64,000 nt of DNA, taken from Albifimbria verrucaria (lineage: Eukaryota > Ascomycota > Sordariomycetes > Hypocreales > Stachybotryaceae). The notes under the pieces were generated by a model, which was given only the letters and a program-made list of their open reading frames with translations, searched no databases and had not been told where the DNA came from. Below are positions 56,110 to 64,000 of this stretch, piece by piece (the first letter of the stretch is position 1; each line of letters opens with the position of its first letter). The position numbers and the translations under genes are program-made. The DNA is taken from assembly GCA_020081605.1 (NCBI GenBank), contig JAHREC010000030.1, forward strand, positions 806,001 to 870,000, in the 5' to 3' direction.

Positions 56110-57390
56110 TTGAATCTTTCTTTTTGTAAATTCCGTCAACATGGGCTGTGAGGCCCAAATCAGCTGTACTTTATTTTTAATGTCATATTTCTGAACTCTG
56201 CTTGTCGAGGGATATCTTTTGGCTGAGAGAATTTGGTGTGGTGTTGTAAGCAAGCCACGTCAGAGGCGTTGGCCAAAACAGCCATGTCCCTGCAGGAATA
56301 CGAGCAGATGCTATGACCCTAGTTGTCTGGCTATGTTGCTCATGTGGTGTAAATTGGTACTGGGATCTAAGTTGGTCAAGGAGGTTAAAATACATATTGT
56401 GGCTCAATTTACATATTGACAATTATGTCAAGAATGCTGCCATTTATATTGTCCTTTTACTCTTTCGTTGTTTGGTGCTGGGGATCTCCTGGGTTGTTGA
56501 GGGAATCTGTGTCTTGAGCCTACTGAGAAGAGAAAAGGCGAAGAGAAAGAAATCCATCATCACCAGTGCTGCCTTCTTCTCCCACTATAGGCAGCTCCCC
56601 AGATTCATTGTGATTGCATCAAGACTCCGAGCTGCGTGGCGGAGCATCTACGTCTATGTGTCTGTTACCCAACACATTGTGCTGTGGCAACTGTAAGGTC
56701 TTTCTGTATGACATCCCCATGCTGCAGCCTATCCTGCAAAAAGAATTATTTTTAAAAACCGTATTCACGATTCCTATCTTACATGCACCCAATACTATGC
56801 GGGCGATCGCGAGAAAATTTTCCTCGATGCAAAGATGCGTTGCTGCGCCTCCAACAGGTGCTCCAGCCCTGCCTGGAACGGCCTGTCGGTGCTTTCGTCC
56901 GGACCCATTCTGTGCCACTTCAGTCTCCATTTGAGCCTCAAAGTGCTCCAGGCACCTGGTCATTGCTGCTGCAGGCCTGATTAACCGGTTGACTCCCGTG
57001 GGAAAAGTCGAGCCGCCAAGGGCAGCTAAGGCGATGCCGCTGGACAACCATTCGTTGCGTCGCTCAGGCCCCTGGCGAGTTAATCTCCAGCCACAAATGA
57101 CCTTCTTAAACAGGCCAATCACTACCAACTCCATCGTCTGGGCCTCGTATAGTGGAGAATAGGAGTCATCCCTACGATCCAGGCTTGCTAGGCTATCTGG
57201 GATTGCCGAGCTCATGCGATTCATAAGGCCGTCGTCTGGCCCGTCCTTGAAGAATTTGTTCCCCAAGGATTCAGCATCATCGTCGCTCGCTTCTTGTCGT
57301 TTGCTTCCAGTCACTCGCTTTAGACTGCTTCACCCTCGCTTCTCGCCAACTCGATCTCATTCGTTAATTCAACGCCCAACACTTTTCACA
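56110..57390. other. 1.3 kb intergenic region, promoter of the CFEM-like gene
   Basis: A minus-strand 231-codon frame at 56619-57314 has no recognisable features and lies on top of the promoter, so I do not call it. A CT-rich stretch (57300-57380) precedes the CFEM-like gene's ATG, as is common for strongly expressed fungal genes. Confidence 0.45.
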
Positions 57391-58083
57391 ATGGCTCGTT
57401 TGTCTCTGTCGTTGGTGCTTCTTAGCATCCTGAGCTCCAGTCTCGTCAGCGCGACGCCTCAGATTTACGACGAGGCCGCTCAGGCTGAGCAGCACAAGGA
57501 TGCCAGCTGTGATGTAAGTGCTCAACTGCCATCCCATCACCATAGTATGTAAAGAGTAACAGTAACTAACAATGGATTAGAACGGTTGCTTCTTTGATTA
57601 CTTCACCAACATGTGCAACGACGACAACCCCGCCTGCATGTGCACCCTGGAGGACCGTCGCCAGAAGTACTTCTGCTGCATGGCCAAGAAGTGCGACAGC
57701 CACGTCCTGCCCGACTCCCTCGAGAGGCAATTCCGCGGATGCAACGCCTGGAACATCCCAATCCCCGAGGAGTTCGACACTGAAGCCGTCTGTGGCATCA
57801 AGATGCCCTCGACTTCCACCTCTACGTCCGCCGCCGCTTCTTCCACTTCCGATGCCGCCTCCCAAACTTCTGCCGCTTCTCAATCAGCCGCGGCATCATC
57901 CACTGCGTCGTCCGCTGCGTCATCCGTCACCCCACCAGCTTCCTCCGTTACTCCTCCTCAGGAAGCCAGACCACTCCGGGCGCGTCCGAGCCCACCAACC
58001 CGGATAGCGGCGCTGTACACATCAAGGCGGCATGGAGCGGTGCTGTGGTTGTGCTCGGTGCGGCCGGCTTGATGATGTGGTAG
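57391..58083 (+). CDS. CFEM-like GPI-anchored cell-surface protein
   Basis: Secreted cysteine-rich protein of about 210 residues. Signal peptide MARLSLSLVLLSILSSSLVS. After the intron (57512 to about 57579) a cysteine domain begins NGCFFDYFTNMCNDDNPACM and continues CTLEDRRQKYFCCMAKKC. The order C, C, C, C-x-C, CC, C matches a CFEM-like fold with altered spacing. A long Ser/Ala/Thr-rich region follows (mostly from 57810 to 57950), typical of an O-glycosylated stalk. A one-base loss at about 57953-57962 breaks the frame; the restored tail ends SGAVVVLGAAGLMMW-stop, a GPI-anchor signal. Such proteins scavenge heme or act in wall integrity and host contact. The exact role here is unknown. Confidence 0.8.
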
Positions 58084-58821
58084 AAGAGATGAGGATATAT
58101 AATGAAAGAATAATAATAGTAGTAATAATGATAATAAACATGATACCAAGCAAACTAAGCTATTTTCCATGCCTTTTTACTACATTGGGTTTGTCTGCAA
58201 GCATTGCCGGTAGAGACCTAACGGCAGCCACGGACCGTTGTTCAGTTGGCTTTGTATGCAGCATTATGGGTTGTTTTCCGGTGCAGCCAGCATACATAAG
58301 GTAGTTGATAGTGGCACTTCGCAAAATTGCCATACAGAGACAAGTCAAGTCAAGCCAAGCCAAGCCCATTATTATATGCTAAAACATAGATATAAATACA
58401 TCGCCGACCACTGGCTCCTCTAAGCGCCTGTCGATCCGGTGGGGAGGCTTCGTCACTTCCCGCAATGGCCAGCTGCCCGCACTTTCATTGGCTCCAGCTC
58501 CATGGTCTCTTCTCCTCCCTCCAACATCATCCATCCCACCAACATCCACCAACATCCCATCCTCACCATCTTCTTGGGCAGCGCAGGTGCGCCGGCGCTT
58601 CCAATGTTGACTCTGCTTCGCTCTGCACGGCGTCCTGAATCGTTCTTTATCTGTTTGCCTCCTCGATCTAAAAAGTCTTTGTCTTGCATTCTTGGGTTGT
58701 GTATTCTTTCGTCTCCGATTGCGCTGGCCTCGACCGTCCTGTCGCGTCCTCTCCTGGCTCTTCTCGGCATATCCGTACATCAATCTGCCCTCTACGGCAC
58801 AGCCAGTTGAATACATACGCC
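58084..58821. other. intergenic region
   Basis: Between the CFEM-like gene and the unknown conserved gene. It includes a 3' AT-rich part (58090-58160) and a CT-rich promoter-like part (58550-58800). No gene is called. Confidence 0.5.
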
Positions 58822-59678
58822 ATGGATGCGACAGCCCCAAAGTCCAAGGGCCTCCAGTCCTCGATATGGGCCCAGGCCCACCTCCGTCCCTACAACGATG
58901 CCCCGCGATACAACAACCGAGCACGATCATACACGCCGCCTCCCGTCGCGTCCTCGACAGCTTCCACCAACGGCTTATCTACCGCGGCCCCTAAGAGCGG
59001 CAGTACCACCCTGAGCCCGCTGCAATCTTTCCAGCGCTTCGAGCAAGCCTGCCAGCGCCTCCGCTGGAAGTTCATCGACCTGCAGAGCTCCTACCGAAGG
59101 GCTACCAACCCCGAAGAGGCCGGCTTCACCCCCACCGATGCCGAGCGCAACTTCAAGGTCGACTTCCACGAGTTCTACATGTGGATTGAGCAGGCTCTCG
59201 TCCTGCTTCTGCGAATCTTCGACGTGACGGTTCCTAGAGGGGAGGGTGGCATTCGAGGGTTCGCCAACCACGCGTACCATCACAACGTCCTGAGCGCCTT
59301 TGACGACGAAGAAAACCCCTTGCACGCCGCGCTGGGCACGGGTGATGTACACCACGCCCTCTGGAAGGCTAAGGAGCTACGCAACCGGTGGAAGGACGCC
59401 GCCGAAGGCAAAGAGACGCCCCGCTCAAAATGTACGATCTCTCGTGGGTAGTGGGTCAGATCCTGGGCGGCCTGGAGCTGGCCTACGGACTCGCCGGCAT
59501 GAAGGTCCAGGAAGACATGGCGAGGCAGGCGACCCTGGGCCTGCAAGAGACCAACAACGGCCACCCTAACATTGGGGGCCGGACGAGAGCTGGGATTGGA
59601 TGGTTGAGACGATGGATTGGGAGTCATGAACCTGCGCTCGCGGCGTATTGTTTTGGGCTCTTGGTACTGGTCTACTGA
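58822..59678 (+). CDS. conserved fungal protein of unknown function, frame-broken
   Basis: About 285 residues, no intron. The N-terminus MDATAPKSKGLQSSIWAQAH is followed by a Ser/Thr/Pro-rich linker, then a helical domain with FQRFEQACQRLRWKFIDL, HEFYMWIEQALVLLLRIFDV and HHNVLSAFDDEENPL. A one-base loss at 59419-59422 breaks the frame after GKETP; the next part LKMYDLSWVVGQILGGLELA leads to a hydrophobic C-terminal segment HEPALAAYCFGLLVLVY-stop, possibly a tail anchor. I do not recognise the family. Regular helical periodicity and good codon usage make it a real gene. Confidence 0.7.
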
Positions 59679-60237
59679 ATGGGAGGCGTCTAGTCGGATA
59701 GAGTTGTTGGTTTGGAATTGATACCCTAGCATAATTCCCCAGATTACATACTTATGCTATATGAATCTCCTGGGGCGCCTTGAGGTGCCAGAAATATCAT
59801 GACGAGGAAAGTGACCAATCGCATTTGGTAAAACCCAGTGACATTGGGGGCCTGGTAAATTGGCCGATGCAAATACTGATGAACCTGATTTCTAGGGCCT
59901 CGAAGACGGCTGCCTCAAGACTTGATAGTCGTGATATCGAGCGTAGCGAGGCCGGCTCGATGCAATCGCCGCCGGAGGCATTGGCTAGGGGCCCTTGACG
60001 TTCCCTTTGACTCGCCCTGGAGCCCACCCGGTTTTCCGCTTTGCTTACCCCTGCGGGAAGGGTTCACGCTCCCGCAATGACTGGTATACTGACGCGATAC
60101 CCAAGGTAATAGTCTACGGGGTTTGCTTTATTTCCGGCACCGTAAGGCGCTCAAGGAGATAGAAGACTTGTTATCCGTCACGATGAGAGGACAAAAGCCC
60201 TGCCCATCTTCTAGATTTGTCAAGTTTCATTGTATTC

Positions 60238-60301
60238 GCAAAATATTCTTGTATTCATCCATAAACCTTAGCTCTATATTCTAGGAATTGTAGACATTTC
60301 T
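60238..60301 (+). repeat. 64-bp direct repeat, copy 1
   Basis: Shares with the second copy the core CCATAAACCTTAGCTC and GGAATTGTAGA. The copies differ at about nine positions, mostly transitions. Confidence 0.7.
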
Positions 60302-60336
60302 TAATTTTTAAAGCCAAAGCAAGTTTTATTAAATTA

Positions 60337-60400
60337 GCAAAGTATTCTGATATCCGTCCATAAACCTTAGCTCCATATTCCAGGAATTGTAGAGATTTCT
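60337..60400 (+). repeat. 64-bp direct repeat, copy 2
   Basis: The second copy starts 99 bp after the first, separated by 35 bp. Differences from copy 1 are largely C/T or G/A, as after repeat-induced point mutation. Confidence 0.7.
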
Positions 60401-60566
60401 CCTGATTTCCAACCTCCACGCCCCGTCCAGTTCAAAAGAAATCCCAAATATCATGCATAACCCAGTATCTTGGTAGAGTCAGCTGTGTGACTGTCCCCAG
60501 GCAATATATGCCCACCCAGATCCGGTATTCCAACATCAGCTCCCATTCCTGCACGTAGGAATACCT

Positions 60567-63500
60567 TTACTCAGAAGTTCCAAGTGCTGTTTCATCGTCA
60601 CCAGGCTGGTCGCCAATCTTCCGAATCTTCGACGGCTGCTCGCCATGGCAGTCTTCCGTCTTGACCTCAGGCTCAGCCTTTCTCTTCCTGTCCTTCTTGG
60701 GCTTTTGGCTCACGAGGCCGGCGGGAGCAACGTTTTTCGCCTTCCGAGGCTTCTTGACAGGGGCTTCAGGCTCATTCTCGTCGCGATCCAATGCCTCCAA
60801 CTGCTCTTCGGTCAGCAGCTCGATTTTGAAGCCAGGCAGCTTAGCCCTCAAGCTCTCCCAATGTTTAACCCAAGCGTTGACTTCAGGTCCTATCATTTCC
60901 TTGAGGGCCTTCGTGCCCTTGTCCTTGCCCTTGCTAAACGGTTTCTGGCCTTGATCACAGATTCTTTGAGCTACTGTGATCATTATCTTGTTGATCAATG
61001 ATGCTGTTTGTCCGACGAGAGTGTAGTGTCGATGAATAAAGTTTTTTCGTGCAGCCTCGACTCCGGCATCGATTTTGTCTGTGACATCTAAGAAAATAGT
61101 ATCTGACACGGCTTCTGCATGCTCGGAAAGTGCCAGTCTCTGTCTTCTGTATTTATTCTTACCTATCACTGAATTAGTGACAAATAAACTGAAATGTGTA
61201 GAGTCTCAAGCTTACCATGAATCGCTTGGGCGGCATTGTAGCCTGGTTCCATCCCCTGAGCCATGACAATTCTTGAAGATTGCTTGGCTATGGTGGCTTC
61301 CGATCGATACTTTCCTCCGATTTCGTTCAGCTTGGTCTGATAGCAACGCATGGCGTTCTCGATTCTGTAAATGTAAGCCTGCAATTCGTGCTTGAATTCT
61401 GGTGGCAGGCCTTCTGAGATCTGTATGCGGCGGATGTGATCCGAAATTTTGGCCTGAGCACCACCTTGAAGGGTTTTAATATACTTGGGCACGAACAAGT
61501 GAAAGGCTCTATGCCATGCCTTCGCAGAAAATCCCCAATAATACGTGTACCTATCGTTGTTAGTTTATCGCCACAACGTCTCAGTCATAACTCACATTCG
61601 CGACTGCCAGTCGTGAGACTTTCTTGGCCTTGAGCTTGTCTTGTAGGTCCCCTGACCGTCGTATGAGTGCAGCATATGATGCCCAATGGAGTTGTGCGTT
61701 GTCTGTGCCTTTTTCATACGAGTCGACGTGACCTTTGAAGCCATTCGCTAATTTCTTCGAGACACTATCCTCTCTCATGTCTTTGATGGGATTACCACCA
61801 CGCTTCAGATGATTCAGTAATCCTTTATGCGATTTAAATAGATTCTGCCTCTCAGGTTAGTTTAACATGGTTCTTGGCAAAGCTTGGAATCATTTAACAG
61901 CTGTATAAAGGGCTTAATCACATACCTCCTTGAGACTCGCACTCTCATGGTCCAGGGTCTCTTTGATTCCTTCATAGTCTGAAGCTGGAAGCCGTGATGA
62001 GACCTGTTGGCCATCCTCAATCCATGAACTCAACGCATCGAATAGCCCTGCATATTGGAGTAAAATGTGGTCGGCGTGTTCTTCTCTCTTTTTAGAGATG
62101 CTTGAACTATCCAATCTTCCAAGGCTTGAAAACCTGTCGCTTTCTTGTCAGGAAACCCATGCCAAGGGTTCTTCTTCAAAGGCCGCGCTGCGCCTTGCTT
62201 GATACTGGGAGAACACTAAGCTGCGATGGCTGCAGACCGTCTTTGCTTCGATAAACTTTAGCCCGAACTGTGTCAAATACCTGTTGGAACTTTTGTCTAT
62301 CCGCTTGGCTGCGTGCTTGTACACAGGCGCTGATGCATTGTGCCTCAAGATGCGTGCATTGCGCTCGCAACTGGAGCTGCTGTGACTTGAGAGCTTCTGC
62401 GTCATTCTCCATATTGGAATCGCTGCCTCCGGAGCCATCATGATCATCATCGGATTCATTGTCGCTACCATATACGTCAGAGTCAGTGCCATCCAGCTTC
62501 GTATCTAACATTCGGAGTTTTCTCTTCGTCGCGCTCAGTGTCTTCATCATCTGAGGAAATTCGGCAGAGATGTCCTCTGGTGCCCACTCATTTTCGACAA
62601 AGGATCGCCAGTCCAGTTGGTCAATTTTCGTTATGACCACAGCTAGGCGCCCGTCCAATTTGGCGTCGGCCTCCAGGTCCAATATCTGATCTTCGCGTAG
62701 CAGCTCAACTGCCGTCCGGTTATCTGCAGCTCGATCACAGGGTGTCACCACCATGGTTAGGTCAACTCGGTTGTAGTATTGTCGGGCAACCTGGGATCGA
62801 GCCTCCAGGGCATCCGACTCGCCCGGCAGGTCAACGAGAACAATTCCTGGACGTAAGAGGGCACCTTGACGAAAATATCCACAATTTCAACGAGAGGCCA
62901 TAACAGCCGTTGTGATTGATTGCCCGCACTGCCAATGTAAGGCTTGATGGACTTGAGAAATGCTGGGCCGGTTGCCGCCACAATTGTTTTGACCATGGGA
63001 GTCTGGTAGTTTGTGTTGAAGATTTCCGCCGAGTTGACACAGAGTTGCGTAATCTCCGAGACTGCGTTGTTGAGTCCGTAGCTACGAACCTCATCTGCTT
63101 CAAGTCCAGACCATCCGCAAATGACCTTCAACTGTTGTTGAAATCGCTGCTTTTCTGCCTGAACAACAGAGTCGAACTCATCCAATCCCGCAAGAGAGTT
63201 TTCGTCCTCAAAATCCTTGAACTCCTGGAAAAAGGCGTTCAACTCATGCTCCACTGTCTCCCTGTTTTTAAGCCGAATTGTGGCCCGAAAAGCCTCGTCA
63301 GGATCGGCGGACTTGTTGTATCGAAAGCAGCAAACAGCAGCGGTGCAAGCACCACTTTGGCTTGTGGGGGCTATATCAGATGTTTGCGACAGCAAAGCGT
63401 TGACCAAGGACGATTTGCCCATGCCACTGTCGCCGACGATGCCTGCCATGAATTCGAGGCCCTTGCGTTCCTTTTCAATCCCCTCTGCTCCTATGTCAGG

Positions 63501-63761
63501 ATTCAAAAAGAGATAAAAGTTGAGGAAAGACAGCTTACTGTAGACTGACACCCATGGCCCAAGACTCGTGGACTCAGGGTCGATGGATGACTCATTAAGC
63601 ATCTTGGAAATCTTCTTCAAACGCTTAGAGTACTCTGCTGCTGCTTTCTCTTTCGTCCTGATTCTACTATATTGGTCCAAACTCGGGTCCGAACCGCTCT
63701 GCTGGATCTCTTCCTGAGAGGTTCCATGGCCCATCTCCCCTACGAAGAGGGGCTGTTCCAT
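60567..63761 (-). CDS. dynamin-like large GTPase, SLIP-GC-type, frame-broken
   Basis: Large P-loop GTPase of roughly 950 residues, resembling the nuclear GTPase SLIP-GC family found in vertebrates and expanded in fungi. Start MEQPLFVGEMGHGTSQEE. After an intron (63491-63538), G1 is AGIVGDSGMGKSSLVNALL (GxxGxGKSS). Switch-like GACTAAVCCFRYN follows. G3 is VLVDLPG, reached only after restoring one base lost at 62859-62861. G4 is VVITKIDQLDWRSF. An acidic insert (SDNESDDDHDGSGGSDSN) and long helical stalk follow. The C-terminus carries basic nuclear-localisation-like stretches, KKPRKAKN and KKDRKRKAEPEVK. Two further one-base losses are inferred at 62183-62184 and 62089-62093. At least four introns lie in the C-terminal half. 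Function unknown; relatives are linked to nuclear genome stability and, for other dynamin-like proteins, to antiviral defence. Confidence 0.75.
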
Positions 63762-64000
63762 AATGGGCTTCTCACGAAGTATGCATAAGAACAAGAATCG
63801 GAAAATCCAAATGGTGTAACGGAGTGCCTCGACGATAATAATGCAAGATATGTGCTTCGAGGTGGCAAGTCGGAACAGGAAATGCCGCGCGTGTTGCAAG
63901 AGTCAAGAAGAACCTGCGATGAATGGTTTGATTCAAAGCTTGGACACGAGTTAGCATGTATTGAAACGCAGATCAGTTGATGCAAACCAAAGTTGAGGCG

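Larger units (their letters stand above)
59679..60566. other. intergenic region with a diverged direct repeat
   Basis: Between the unknown gene and the 3' end of the GTPase gene. It includes the 64-bp repeats at 60238-60301 and 60337-60400. No gene is seen. Confidence 0.5.

Noticed and set aside
56619..57314. 231-codon minus-strand frame upstream of the CFEM-like gene
   Set aside because: No recognisable features; overlaps the promoter of the neighbour; composition does not look like the local coding genes.

Overview
The window is nuclear DNA of a filamentous ascomycete (Pezizomycotina, most likely Sordariomycetes, possibly Hypocreales; the genus cannot be fixed by eye). The evidence is many short GT-AG introns of about 45-65 nt, Zn2Cys6 and C2H2 regulators with fungal-specific domains, an AA9 lytic polysaccharide monooxygenase with a CBM1, a CFEM protein, a 2EXR protein and two tRNA genes with introns beside the anticodon. 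I recognise about 25 protein genes and two tRNAs.

Layout. 1-39 kb is AT-richer, gene-sparse and accessory in character. It holds a partial DUF3604-like gene, a DAL5-type MFS permease, a POT peptide transporter, a stand-alone STAND N-terminal domain protein, tRNA-Gln and a CorA-like membrane protein. These are followed by a trio of a CocE-type hydrolase, a C2H2/Fungal_trans regulator and a medium-chain reductase, with a repeated TCCCGC element near two of them. Next come a 2EXR protein and a decayed regulator fragment in a 2.5 kb gene desert, then an AA9-CBM1 enzyme. A second group spans 27-39 kb: alpha/beta hydrolase, aspartate-aminotransferase-like enzyme, tandem RraA-type aldolase, HpcH/HpaI aldolase, FSP1/AIF-like flavoprotein, quinone-reductase-like MDR and an LCMT-type methyltransferase. 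It looks like a small catabolic or secondary-metabolism cluster.

From about 39.6 kb the DNA becomes GC-richer with biased codons. It carries a secreted S8 subtilisin, a putative D-uronate/quinate-type transporter, an L-threo-3-deoxy-hexulosonate aldolase homologue and a Zn2Cys6 regulator (a plausible galacturonate-use locus). A seed-maturation-domain protein, an HhH-GPD DNA glycosylase, tRNA-Gly, a GPI-anchored CFEM-like protein, a conserved unknown and a dynamin-like large GTPase follow.

The strongest global signal concerns the sequence itself. About 34 reading-frame breaks occur in otherwise good genes, each explained by loss of exactly one base in a run of identical bases. Genes are therefore described as frame-broken where this applies; the breaks are more likely base-calling errors than biology. 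One gene (HpcH/HpaI aldolase) also has a genuine-looking in-frame TGA.
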